NCBI GenBank assembly: GCA_035649635.1
Contig: DASRJE010000233.1
Span: 44,552 to 108,551, forward strand
DNA from: Gp6-AA40 sp035649635
Lineage (GTDB): Bacteria > Acidobacteriota > Vicinamibacteria > Vicinamibacterales > UBA2999
Direction of reading: 5' to 3'
Length of the DNA stretch: 64,000 nucleotides
Shown: one piece after another, positions 44,280-60,673 of the stretch
How the letters are laid out: the number at the start of each line of letters is the position of its first letter
Numbering within the stretch: position 1 is the first letter of the stretch
Translations under genes and position numbers: made by a program
Notes under the pieces: model-generated
Database searches by the model: none
Told to the model about the DNA's origin: nothing
Seen by the model: the letters and a program-made list of their open reading frames with translations, nothing else

Positions 44280-47114
44280 ATGATGCCGACACAGGCGGTC
44301 TCCCACTACAAGATCCTCCACGAGCTCGGGAGCGGTGGCATGGGTGTCGTCTACAAGGCCGAAGACACCCGGCTCCATCGTTTTGTGGCGCTCAAATTCC
44401 TTCCTGACGAGCTGGCGAACGATATCCAAGCGCTCAATCGATTTCGACGCGAGGCCCACGCGGCGTCCGCTCTGAACCACCCCAACATCTGCACCATCCA
44501 CGATATCGGTGAACAAGACGGGCGCGCGTTTATCGTCATGGAATTCCTCCAAGGGGCAACGCTGAAGCACCTGATTGCGGCCTGCGAGCTGGAGTTGACG
44601 CGGATCCTGGAGATCGGAATCGATACGGCCGAGGGATTGAGCGCGGCACATGAAAAGGGCATCGTTCATCGCGACATCAAGCCCGCGAACATCTTCGTCA
44701 CCGAACACGGTCACGCGAAGATTCTCGATTTCGGTCTTGCCAAGCTCACTGCACGTTCGGCAGAAGCGGCTACAGCGGGATCGACGGCGACCGCTCAGAT
44801 ATCCGACGAGCATCTGACCAGACCCGGCAGCGCCCCGGGTACGCTCGCGTACATGTCGCCCGAACAGGCGCTCGGCAAGGACCTCGACGCCCGCACTGAC
44901 CTTTTCTCCCTCGGCGTCGTGCTGTACGAAATGGCAACCGGCGCCTTGCCGTTTCGCGGTGACACCGCGGCGGCGATCTACGACGCGATTCTCAACCGAA
45001 AACCCTTGACGCCGGCGCAGCTCAATCCAGATCTCCCGCCGAAGCTGCAGGACATCACTGATAAGGCGTTGGAAAAGAATCGGGATCTGCGCTATCAGAG
45101 CGCGGATGACGTTTGCACTGACTTGAAACGTCTTCGGCGAGAGCTCGAACCGCGGTTAGGTCCCGAAACCCCAAAACGCGTCGAGGCTCGAACCCGACAT
45201 TGGAAAGTCCTCATACCGATGGCCGCGGCCGTCGCGCTCGCCGCTGGCGCACTGTGGTTGAACACTCGACGAGCTACGACACTCTCAGAGCAAGACACCA
45301 TCGTCATTGCCGATTTCGAGAACAGCACCGGCGATGCCGTATTTGATGACACGCTCAAACAAGCGCTGGTCGTAGGCCTGGATCAATCACCGTTCTTGAA
45401 TGTCATCTCCGACCGGAGGGTGTGGGCGACTCTGCCCCTGATGGGCCGCTCGCCGGACGAGCCGGTCACCGGCGAGGTGGCGCGCGAACTGTGCCAGAGA
45501 GTGGGCGGCAAGGCAATGCTGGCGGGCTCGATCTCCGCACTGGGCAATGAGTACGTGATCGGCTTGAATACGATCGACTGCGCCACTGGCGACACGCTGG
45601 TGGCCCAGCAGGCACGCGCTTCCGGCAAAGGCGAGGTACTGAAGGCTTTGGACGATTCCGCGTCAGCGCTGCGGACAACGCTGGGCGAATCGCTGGCCTC
45701 GGTGCAGAAGTTCGCCATTCCGCTTGCGGAGGCGACCACATCGTCTCTGGAAGCGCTGAAGGCCTACAGCATCGGCCTAAGAACTAGCTTCACAAAAGGC
45801 ACTCTCGCGGCCCTCCCATACGAGCAACGAGCCGTCGAGCTCGATCCCGATTTCGCGGTCGCGTATGTCGGCCTCGCCGCTGCGTACAGCAACGTTGGGC
45901 AGGCTACGCAGGCCATCGAGAATGCGACGAAGGCGTTCGCCTTGCGCGAGCGAGTGAGCGAGCGCGAAAGGTACCGCATTAGCGCCTTCTACTACTCATT
46001 GGGGACCGGCGAACTGGACAAGTCCAACCAGAGCTACGAGATGTGGAAGCAAAGCTACCCGCTCGACCCCTTCCCTCACCGCAACTTGGGAAACAACCAC
46101 ATGAGGCTTGGCCAGTGGGAGATGGCCTTGCTGGAAACAGAGGAGAGCTTGCGCCTGGAAGAGAACAGCTATGTGGCGGAGGGAAATCTGGCTTGGATCC
46201 AACTGGCGCTCGGCCGCACCGAGGATGCGAGGAGAACCGTGGAGCAGGCGCTCGCACGGAAACTGGACGGAGTCCATCTTCGCGGCAGTTCCTATCTGAT
46301 GGCCTTCCTTCGCGGCGACCAAGATGCGATGCAGCGTGAGCTGGTTTGGGCAACGGGCCGCTCCGGCGAGGAGGACTGGTTGCTCTCGGTCCAATCGGAC
46401 ACGGAGGCATACTTCGGCCGGCTGGCCAGCGCGAGGGAGCTTTCGCAGCGGGCGGTGGAATCAGCGCGCCGCGCCGATTCCGAGGAAACCGCCGCTTTAT
46501 GGCAGGCCAATGCCGCCCTGCGCGAGGCGGAGTTTGGCAATGCGATGGCCGCTCGTCAAAACGCAATGACGGCGCTTTCGTTGACACCGGGAAGAGATGT
46601 CACGACGATGGCGGCGCTGGCGTTGGTGCGAGCGGGGGACGTGGCGCAGGCACAGAGACTCGTAAACGGTCTTGACCGGGACTTTCCGCAGAACACGATC
46701 GTGCAGGTCTACTGGCTGCCGGCCATCCGGGCCGCGATTGAACTGGCAGCGAAGAACAGCGCCAAGGCCCTTGAGCTGCTGAAAACTGCTGCGCCGTACG
46801 AGCTCGGCCAGTCGCAACCATTCTTCGTGGGCATGATGTATCCCGCCTATCTCCGCGGGCAGGCCTACCTTCACGCGCGGAACGGCAAGGAAGCCGCGGG
46901 CGAGTTCCAGAGAATCATCAGTCGCCGTGGCGTCGTTCTCAACTTCCCGCTCGGCGCGGTGGCCCACCTTGGACTGGCGCGCGCCCACGTGCTTGAAGGT
47001 GACACCGCGAATGCCCGTGTGGCCTACGAAGACTTCCTCAAGCTCTGGAGGGGCGCCGATTCCGACGTCCCTCTCTTCCAGGAAGCCAAAACGGAGTACG
47101 CGAGGCTGCGATAG
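44280..47114 (+). CDS. Hanks-type Ser/Thr kinase with C-terminal TPR region
   Basis: A 944-residue protein from ATG 44280. Kinase domain (residues ~10-285): ELGSGGMGVVY, FVALKFLPDEL, IVHRDIKPANI, LDFGLAKL, YMSPEQALGKD. A membrane-type helix (VLIPMAAAVALAAGALWL, ~305-325) precedes a C-terminal part of ~610 residues with IVIADFENSTGDAVFDDTLK (the beta-strand domain common in acidobacterial kinase-TPR proteins) and then TPR units such as YEQRAVELDPDFAVAYVGLA and VAYEDFLKLWRG. Catalytic residues are complete. It may sense or assemble via its periplasmic TPR part. It is downstream of the AOR/MoaD pair, without an obvious functional link. Confidence 0.94.
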   Translation: MMPTQAVSHYKILHELGSGGMGVVYKAEDTRLHRFVALKFLPDELANDIQALNRFRREAHAASALNHPNICTIHDIGEQDGRAFIVMEFLQGATLKHLIAACELELTRILEIGIDTAEGLSAAHEKGIVHRDIKPANIFVTEHGHAKILDFGLAKLTARSAEAATAGSTATAQISDEHLTRPGSAPGTLAYMSPEQALGKDLDARTDLFSLGVVLYEMATGALPFRGDTAAAIYDAILNRKPLTPAQLNPDLPPKLQDITDKALEKNRDLRYQSADDVCTDLKRLRRELEPRLGPETPKRVEARTRHWKVLIPMAAAVALAAGALWLNTRRATTLSEQDTIVIADFENSTGDAVFDDTLKQALVVGLDQSPFLNVISDRRVWATLPLMGRSPDEPVTGEVARELCQRVGGKAMLAGSISALGNEYVIGLNTIDCATGDTLVAQQARASGKGEVLKALDDSASALRTTLGESLASVQKFAIPLAEATTSSLEALKAYSIGLRTSFTKGTLAALPYEQRAVELDPDFAVAYVGLAAAYSNVGQATQAIENATKAFALRERVSERERYRISAFYYSLGTGELDKSNQSYEMWKQSYPLDPFPHRNLGNNHMRLGQWEMALLETEESLRLEENSYVAEGNLAWIQLALGRTEDARRTVEQALARKLDGVHLRGSSYLMAFLRGDQDAMQRELVWATGRSGEEDWLLSVQSDTEAYFGRLASARELSQRAVESARRADSEETAALWQANAALREAEFGNAMAARQNAMTALSLTPGRDVTTMAALALVRAGDVAQAQRLVNGLDRDFPQNTIVQVYWLPAIRAAIELAAKNSAKALELLKTAAPYELGQSQPFFVGMMYPAYLRGQAYLHARNGKEAAGEFQRIISRRGVVLNFPLGAVAHLGLARAHVLEGDTANARVAYEDFLKLWRGADSDVPLFQEAKTEYARLR

Positions 47115-47178
47115 ACGACGTGAGCGTCGATGTCGTGGGGTTGAGTGCAGCCCTCAAGGCAGGTGCGACGTACAAAGC

Positions 47179-47341
47179 AAGAGGCACAGAAGCTCGGTAC
47201 CTCTGCGCCTCGGCTTGCCCCGCCGTTAGCCTGGGCGAAGGCTGGTGTGTCGTGATCGTTGGTCCGGCTGCCACCTTCGCGCCGCGCGCTACGGTGGCCA
47301 GGGAAGCCGGACACTCAGCGGGCCTGAAGGCCCGCCTCTAC
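47179..47341. repeat. Composite dispersed repeat, copy 1
   Basis: In order: GAGGCACAGAAGCTCGGTAC, a repeat-A-type GCCTGGGCGAAGG...GGTGTGTCGTGAT, CCACCTTCGCGCCGCGCGCT, GTGGCCAGGGAAGCCGGACAC (repeat B) and GGGCCTGAAGGCCCGCC. The same modules in the same order recur at 49886-50017. Confidence 0.7.
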
Positions 47342-47430
47342 CTACCGAGTCCGGCCCCGAATTGCTTTCTGATTGCTGATTGGTTGCGGTCCCGCGGGAT
47401 TTCCGGCTTCGACCAGCGGGCACAGGGCAC

Positions 47431-47604
47431 TCATTGGAAAAGCAGCAGTGGAAAACCGCTTGGAAGCTGTCGCGGAATGAGCCTCTGGAGGCTTTCCGGC
47501 ATCGCACGCCGATCGAGCAACCCCTCGCGGACAAAATCAACCAGGTTATTCATCTCCTCCTCTGAAAGGTGCATCGGCGTGGCGAGGTTTCCAATAGCCG
47601 CCAT
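47431..47604 (-). pseudogene. 3' remnant of a di-heme cytochrome c peroxidase-like gene
   Basis: A 57-codon frame (ATG 47604 to TGA 47431) reads NLATPMHLSEEEMNNLVDFV, then REGLLDRRAMPESLQRLIPR and PSGFPLLLFQ. This is the conserved C-terminus of MauG/cytochrome c peroxidase-type proteins. No CxxCH heme motif is present in the frame, and upstream of 47604 the homology is lost, so only the tail survives. Confidence 0.65.
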
Positions 47605-47690
47605 GCACCTCGCGTGCCTCGCCGAGGAGCACCGCGGCGATCGAACTCGAGATTGTGAGCCGCAACGACCGTGATCAATGATCCGTCACT

Positions 47691-48383
47691 TCAGAACCGC
47701 CACAGCACCCGCACCGACATGCGCAGCGAGTTGTTGATCTCGTCGCTGATCGATTCGTAGTCGTAGCGGAAGTCGGGCACGACGGCGAGGCGGCCGGTGA
47801 CGGCGATCGCGGCGTTCGCGCCGACGGTGAGCGCACCGAGGTTGCGGGCGCCGCTCTCGGTCCGTTGCCGCGCATTCGGATTGTTCGGATCCACACCGGG
47901 CCCGAGCCTCAGCGGCGTGTAGACGGTGCTGTCCTGGACGCGATGACTGGTCACGCCGACGATCAGGCCCGGCGTCACGCGCGCGGGTTGCGACGGGTGG
48001 AAGATTGCCACGCCTGAGACTGTTGCGGTGACCTCGCGGCGGTGGTCGTACTGCAGCCAGATGCCATTGCGCTCGAGCTCTTCACGGGACCCTCCAGACG
48101 GGCCGAGCGACAGGCTGAGCGTGTTCGGTTCGCCATAGGAACGCGTGAACGGGCTCGACGGGATCGCGACCTCGCCTTCGATGTCGAGCCACGGCGTTAC
48201 CCGCAATCCCCCTAGAATGCCGGCGGCGGCTGACCTGCCATCCGCCTTGTCGGCGCTGACGGCAAAGCTGCCGACCGATCCTCCGACATAGCCGCGGTTC
48301 GATGGCTGCGCCAGCGCCACGACGGCGGTCGCCGGCAGCAATGTCATGGCGCCGCAGGTGATGGTGAGAACTCGTCGAAGCAT
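47691..48383 (-). CDS. Outer-membrane beta-barrel protein
   Basis: A 230-residue protein from ATG 48383 with a signal peptide (AMTLLPATAVVALAQ). The mature sequence alternates hydrophobic residues in strands (YVGGSVGSFAVSADK, LGGLRVTPWLDIEGEVAIP, GVAIFHPSQPARVTPGLIVG, LTVGANAAIAVTGRLAVVPD) and ends with an aromatic C-terminus, MSVRVLWRF, as needed for BAM-dependent insertion. The size fits an 8- to 10-strand barrel (OmpA/OMP_b-brl type). No peptidoglycan-binding domain. Function unknown. It stands alone. Confidence 0.82.
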   Translation of the reverse strand: MLRRVLTITCGAMTLLPATAVVALAQPSNRGYVGGSVGSFAVSADKADGRSAAAGILGGLRVTPWLDIEGEVAIPSSPFTRSYGEPNTLSLSLGPSGGSREELERNGIWLQYDHRREVTATVSGVAIFHPSQPARVTPGLIVGVTSHRVQDSTVYTPLRLGPGVDPNNPNARQRTESGARNLGALTVGANAAIAVTGRLAVVPDFRYDYESISDEINNSLRMSVRVLWRF

Positions 48384-48513
48384 CGTGCGCCTCCGGGTTG
48401 CTGACCAGGAAGGCGCAGACGGAAACGAAAGCGGCTCAACTCAGAGCCGGAAGACGAGGATCACGAACGTCACCAGGACGATAGGACCGGGAGACGATTC
48501 TCCGTGAATACAG

Positions 48514-49431
48514 CTACTTCGTCACTCGGACCACGAAATCCGGCGAGGGCGCCGCGAAGCCTGCCGTCACCGCGTACAGCGCATTGCCGAACGCCGCAAT
48601 CGTGGTCGGAACCTTCGTAGCTGGATTCGACGCGAAGGGTTCCGTGATGAAGCCCACGATCGCGCCTGACAGGTACTCCGGCGATAGCTCGACGACCGCG
48701 ATCTGGTTGCGGAAGTTCTGCACGACATACAACGTCTTGCCGTCGAGCCACAGGCCATCCGCGTTGGGAAGTGTGTTTCCGCCGAGATCGACAGGCACCG
48801 GCGTGTGCGTCTCGGTGTCCAGCAGATGCAGTTGCGCAGTCATCCCGTTGACGACCAAGAGATGCGTTCCGTTGGGCGTGGCCGCGATGCCGTTCGTCCT
48901 GAACGTGCCGGGCAGTGGAACCTCAATGAAGGTCGTCGCGGGTGCGCCAGCCGGTCCGAGCGCGACCTTGTAGAGGAACGGTCGCTGGCTGTCAGTGAAA
49001 TACGCGGCCTCGCGCGTGATGACCACGTCGTTGATGAACGTCGGCGCAATCTGAAACTGGTACGAGGCAACGATCTCCGCCGAGGTCACATCGTACACGG
49101 TTCCCCTGCCGCTGCCACCACGAGCAACGAACAGCAGGTTGCTCCTTGCGTCATGCTTCAACCCGATCGCCGGCACCCCGTGGGGCGGCACCAGGGTCGC
49201 CATCTCACCGGTCCGCAAGTCGCCGACCAGAATCTGACCCAGTGTGGATGCCGCCAGCGACCCCGCGTAGAACGTGGTGCCGTGCCCGACGGCGATCCCC
49301 TCCGGCCCGAAGTCGGCCGGCAGCGGAATGAGATCCGGGAACGGCCGAGCGGATGATCCGGCTGACCCGAGAAGGATGAGACCTGCAAGAACTACCAGAC
49401 CGATGTGACGATGCCGAGCGTGCGCGCGCAT
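48514..49431 (-). CDS. Secreted beta-propeller protein (SMP-30/YncE-like)
   Basis: ATG 49431 is chosen because AGGAGG lies 4 bases upstream; a start at 49446 would overlap it. The 305-residue product has a signal peptide (LVVLAGLILLGSAGSSA) and a six-bladed propeller-like pattern: GPEGIAVGHGTTFYAGSLAA, GQILVGDLRTGEM, FINDVVITREAAYFTDSQRP, TNGIAATPNGTHLLVVNG, NADGLWLDGKTLYVVQNFRN. Similar proteins are often mis-annotated as superoxide dismutase or SMP-30. No catalytic metal ligands are certain. It probably binds a ligand or surface component. Confidence 0.84.
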   Translation of the reverse strand: MRAHARHRHIGLVVLAGLILLGSAGSSARPFPDLIPLPADFGPEGIAVGHGTTFYAGSLAASTLGQILVGDLRTGEMATLVPPHGVPAIGLKHDARSNLLFVARGGSGRGTVYDVTSAEIVASYQFQIAPTFINDVVITREAAYFTDSQRPFLYKVALGPAGAPATTFIEVPLPGTFRTNGIAATPNGTHLLVVNGMTAQLHLLDTETHTPVPVDLGGNTLPNADGLWLDGKTLYVVQNFRNQIAVVELSPEYLSGAIVGFITEPFASNPATKVPTTIAAFGNALYAVTAGFAAPSPDFVVRVTK

Positions 49432-49577
49432 GTGCCCTCCTGACATTCACTGAGCGCGAAGAACGTTGTGCTGCCGGCAGTCTCGTGGAATGGCGCCGGA
49501 GAACCCGCCGGCCCGCGTCCTCGTGCTGACGGCCTCGGTCCTACAGCGTCTGAAGCTTACCACCCTAAGAGAACTTC

Positions 49578-49800
49578 GTGACCGCAGCCAAACGCCGCCT
49601 TCAAGCTGACCGCGCGCGGCTACGATGTGCTGAGGGCGTCGGACGTCGAGGCGGCCGTGGCGAGTTGCATCGCTGAGCATCCAGACCTCCTCGTCCTCGA
49701 TGCCATGATGCCGGTGCTCGACGGGTACGAGGTGCTGCGCCGCCTCAGGGAGGATGGGCGCACTCGATCCCCGCCATCGTGCTTACCGCTCGAAGAAGAC
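49578..49800 (+). pseudogene. Decayed response-regulator receiver gene
   Basis: GTG 49578 begins VTAAKRR in one frame. In another frame the plus strand reads FKLTARGYDVLRASDVEAAV, then DLLVLDAMMPVLDGYEVLRR (the phosphoacceptor Asp region of a CheY-like domain). The next conserved strand (IPAIVLTAR) is found in a third frame at 49766-49792. At least two frameshifts and loss of the N-terminal acidic pair make it inactive. It stands directly upstream of a composite repeat copy. Confidence 0.7.
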
Positions 49801-49885
49801 GATAGGACCGATGAAGGCCCTTTTCGCGGCGGGCAGGTAGGGTGGGCCAGAGGGAAGCCGGACGCTACCTTTGCCGCGTACAACA

Positions 49886-50050
49886 AGAGAGGCACAGAAG
49901 CTCGGTGCCTCTGTGCCTCCGTGTGTCGTGAAGTCCCGCTGCCACCTTCGCGCCGCGCGCTTCAGTGGCCAGGGAAGCCGGACACTACATCAGGCGGGCC
50001 TGAAGACCCGCCGCTACTGAAGGCGGGTCCAAAGAACAGGACCCGCCCTA
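49886..50050. repeat. Composite dispersed repeat, copy 2, plus terminator-like palindrome
   Basis: Same module order as 47179-47341: GAGGCACAGAAGCTCGGTGC, GTGTGTCGTGAAG, CCACCTTCGCGCCGCGCGCT, GGCCAGGGAAGCCGGACACT and a GGGCCTGAAGACCCGCC palindrome. At 50022-50047 a GGCGGGTCC / GGACCCGCC perfect 9-bp inverted repeat follows the rpoC stop and may end that operon, although no U-tract is present. Confidence 0.65.
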
Positions 50051-50060
50051 CGTGTGAGCG

Positions 50061-54278
<4,218 letters not shown>

Positions 54279-54289
54279 ATTTTTCGTTT

Positions 54290-54315
54290 CCCGGTCCGGC
54301 TAAAGCCGGACACTA
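54290..54315 (-). repeat. Repeat B palindrome between rpoB and rpoC
   Basis: GTCCGGCTAAAGCCGGACACT, read as TCCGGC-TTTA-GCCGGA on the coding strand, is a perfect 6-bp stem with a 4-base loop. It occupies most of the 46-bp rpoB-rpoC gap and shares AGCCGGACACTAC with 33707, 47303 and 49975. Confidence 0.7.
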
Positions 54316-54324
54316 CGATCGGAG

Positions 54325-58635
<4,311 letters not shown>

Positions 58636-58829
58636 CGGCTAGAACCCTCGGGACTCACTGAACCGGGACTCGGGATTCGGGATCCGGGATCCGGACGCCG
58701 GCTCTCGATTGCGGCTCGAGCCACGAAAAAAGGCATAACGCTTACTGGTAAGACGCCGAACGCACGGGCTCAGATGCCCGGAACCCGGAACCTTCCAGTC
58801 CAGAGTCCCGGATCCCGAGCCCCGACAAG
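58636..58829. repeat. rpoB-rplL intergenic region with repeat C copies
   Basis: GGGACTCGGGATTCGGGATC at 58665-58684 and AGAGTCCCGGATCCCGAGCC at 58802-58821 flank the region in opposite orientation and could pair into a long stem across ~130 bp in the rplL-rpoB message. Possible attenuator or processing site; no U-tract found. Confidence 0.55.
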
Positions 58830-59225
58830 CTACGAAATAGAAACCTTGGCGCCGACTTCTTCGAACTTCTTCTTGATTGCTTCTGACTCGTCCTTGTTCA
58901 CGCCTTCCTTGATCGGCTTGGGCGCGCTCTCGACGAGATCCTTCGCTTCCTTGAGGCCCAGGTTGGTGACCTCGCGGACGACCTTGATGACCTTGATCTT
59001 GTCCGCGCCGACTTCGGTGAGCGTGACGTTGAACTCGGTCTTCTCCTCGGCCGGAGCCGCGGCGCCGCCGCCACCAGCCGCCGCCATCCCGGGCATCGCC
59101 ATCGGCACAGCCGCCGCGGCGGAGACGCCCAACTCGGATTCGAGCGCCTTCACGAGCTGCGACAGCTCGAGCACGCTGATGCCCTTGATGTAGTCAATAA
59201 CCTGCTGCTGATTCAATTCGGCCAT
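58830..59225 (-). CDS. rplL: 50S ribosomal protein bL12 (L7/L12)
   Basis: A 131-residue protein from ATG 59225 (GAGGAAAAA upstream). The N-terminal dimerisation domain is LNQQQVIDYIKGISVLELSQ and LVKALESELGV; an Ala/Gly-rich hinge (AAAAVPMAMPGMAAAGGGGA) follows; the C-terminal domain reads FNVTLTEVGADKIKVIKVVR, LGLKEAKDLVESAPKPIKEG and EAIKKKFEEVGAKVSIS. This is the stalk protein that recruits translation GTPases such as EF-Tu and EF-G. It is separated from rplJ by ~100 bp that hold a repeat E palindrome. No anomalies. Confidence 0.98.
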   Translation of the reverse strand: MAELNQQQVIDYIKGISVLELSQLVKALESELGVSAAAAVPMAMPGMAAAGGGGAAAPAEEKTEFNVTLTEVGADKIKVIKVVREVTNLGLKEAKDLVESAPKPIKEGVNKDESEAIKKKFEEVGAKVSIS

Positions 59226-59240
59226 TTTTTCCTCTACTCC

Positions 59241-59331
59241 TGTAGGGCGGCTCTCGCTTTGGAGACCCGCCGGATACGACGGGTCCATAAATCAGGACCC
59301 GTCCTACGGGCGAATGCGATCCCGCCCTACG
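59241..59331. repeat. Repeat E palindrome between rplJ and rplL
   Basis: GTAGGGCGGCTCTCGC at the left and ATCCCGCCCTACG at the right form an outer inverted repeat; GACGGGTCC / GGACCCGTC (59278-59303) is an inner 9-bp perfect stem. The last bases overlap the rplJ stop region. Confidence 0.65.
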
Positions 59332-59857
59332 ACCCCTCGGACTTCTTCTTCGCTGCCTCGTTGAGCACCGTCACCAGGTTGCGCGGCGTTGCCGACAACA
59401 CCGTCACAAGCTGCTGCATCGGAGCCTGCAACAGGAACAGCAACTTCGAATACAACTCGGGCCTGCCAGGCAGCGTGGCCAGGTCGTTGACCGCAGCCGG
59501 CTGAATGGCCTGCCCCTGCACGACGGCCGCCTTGATGACCAGCTTCGGCGTCGCCTTGATGAACGTCGTGAGCGCCTTTGCGAGGGCAACAGCATCCGCG
59601 TCCGTGTACGCGATCGCCGTCGTTCCCTCGAAATGCTTCTCGAGCGCTTCGAGGCGCGTGCCCTTCGTAGCCCGCTTGGCAAGCGTGTTCTTGACGACCT
59701 TGTAGTTCGCCTTCGCCGATCGCAGCTGACGGCGCAGTTCGGTCGCCGCTGGAACGTTGAGCCCCTTGTAGTCCACGAGGATCGCCGTGTCGACCGCCTT
59801 GAACGCAGCGGACAGGTCCTGAAGTTCCTGCTCTTTTTCAGCTTTGGTGACAGCCAT
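59327..59857 (-). CDS. rplJ: 50S ribosomal protein uL10
   Basis: A 176-residue protein from ATG 59857. Conserved features: AEKEQELQDLSAAFKAVDTA, ILVDYKGLNVPAATELRRQL, YKVVKNTLAKRA, GTTAIAYTDADAVALAKALT, and a C-terminal helix that binds L7/L12 dimers (LYSKLLFLLQAPMQQLVTVL). uL10 anchors the L7/L12 stalk to 23S rRNA with L11. It lies 8 bp after rplA and upstream of rplL, the conventional order. Confidence 0.98.
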   Translation of the reverse strand: MAVTKAEKEQELQDLSAAFKAVDTAILVDYKGLNVPAATELRRQLRSAKANYKVVKNTLAKRATKGTRLEALEKHFEGTTAIAYTDADAVALAKALTTFIKATPKLVIKAAVVQGQAIQPAAVNDLATLPGRPELYSKLLFLLQAPMQQLVTVLSATPRNLVTVLNEAAKKKSEGS

Positions 59858-59865
59858 CGCTCCCC

Positions 59866-60570
59866 CTAGACTTTCTGCCGCTCATCGATGTGCGCGGTGT
59901 CGATGCCGACGCCCGGCCCCATCGTGGAGGACACGGTGACTGACTTCAGGTACTTCCCTTTTGCCGCCGACGGCTTCGCCTTCACCACGCTGTCGACCAG
60001 CGCATGCGCGTTCTCGATCAGGCTGTTCGAGGCAAAGGACGTCTTTCCAACCGGCGCGTGGATGATCCCGGTCTTGTCGACACGGAACTCCACCTTACCG
60101 GCCTTGATTTCCCGGATCGCCTGCGCCACGTTGGGCGTCACGGTGCCGGTCTTCGGGTTCGGCATGAGACCGCGCGGGCCAAGCACCTTGCCAAGGCGGC
60201 CCACACCGCGCATCATGTCCGGCGTCGCCACGACCGCGTCGAAGTCCATCCATCCACCGAGGATCTTCTCCACCACGTCGTCGCCGCCCACGAAGTCCGC
60301 ACCCGCTTCCTGCGCTTCCTTCTGCTTGTCGGCACCGGTAATCGCCAGAACCCGCTTGCTCTTACCCAGGCCGTGGGGCAGAACGACCGTGCCGCGCACC
60401 ATCTGGTCCGCGTGCTTGGGGTCGACGCCCAGTCGCATGGCCATTTCCACCGTCTCGTCGAACTTGGCGTATTTCACCTTTTGAATCAGGGGAATCGCTT
60501 CTTCGAGCGAGTACAGACGGTCCTGCACCTGCGCTTCGGCTGCTGTGAATTTCTTGCCGTGCTTTGCCAT
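59866..60570 (-). CDS. rplA: 50S ribosomal protein uL1
   Basis: A 234-residue protein from ATG 60570 with an AAGGAGG ribosome site 4 bases upstream. Motifs: YSLEEAIPLIQKVKYAKFDE, VEMAMRLGVDPKHADQMVRG, TVVLPHGLGK, FDAVVATPDMMRGVGRLGKV, LGPRGLMPNPKTGTVTPNV, all of uL1. The protein forms the L1 stalk of the 50S subunit and in many bacteria represses its own operon by binding its mRNA. A candidate stem-loop of that kind lies directly before this gene. Confidence 0.98.
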   Translation of the reverse strand: MAKHGKKFTAAEAQVQDRLYSLEEAIPLIQKVKYAKFDETVEMAMRLGVDPKHADQMVRGTVVLPHGLGKSKRVLAITGADKQKEAQEAGADFVGGDDVVEKILGGWMDFDAVVATPDMMRGVGRLGKVLGPRGLMPNPKTGTVTPNVAQAIREIKAGKVEFRVDKTGIIHAPVGKTSFASNSLIENAHALVDSVVKAKPSAAKGKYLKSVTVSSTMGPGVGIDTAHIDERQKV

Positions 60571-60573
60571 GTG

Positions 60574-60613
60574 CCTCCTTGTGGTGCTGGCGGAGCACTC
60601 GAGCTCCTCCCAC
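60574..60613 (-). promoter_or_regulatory. Candidate L1-binding leader hairpin before rplA
   Basis: On the coding strand GTGG-GA-GGAGC-loop-GCTCC-GCCAGCA-CCAC folds as two stems joined by an asymmetric internal loop, immediately 5' of the AAGGAGG ribosome site of rplA. The shape resembles the two-stem L1 target in 23S rRNA and L11-L1 operon mRNAs; base-level agreement with the consensus was not established. Confidence 0.3.
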
Positions 60614-60619
60614 TGCTAT

Positions 60620-60670
60620 GACCCCGGGGGTGATTTCCGTTCGCAACACGCGGAAATCACGCCCGGGGTC
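60620..60670. repeat. 20-bp inverted repeat in the rplK-rplA spacer
   Basis: Arms GACCCCGGGGGTGATTTCCG (60620-60639) and its complement at 60651-60670 differ at one base, with an 11-base loop. A run of T (60671-60675) follows on the plus strand, so it would be a Rho-independent terminator for plus-strand transcripts, which face into the operon. On the mRNA strand it sits 3 bases after the rplK stop. Confidence 0.75.
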
Positions 60671-60673
60671 TTT

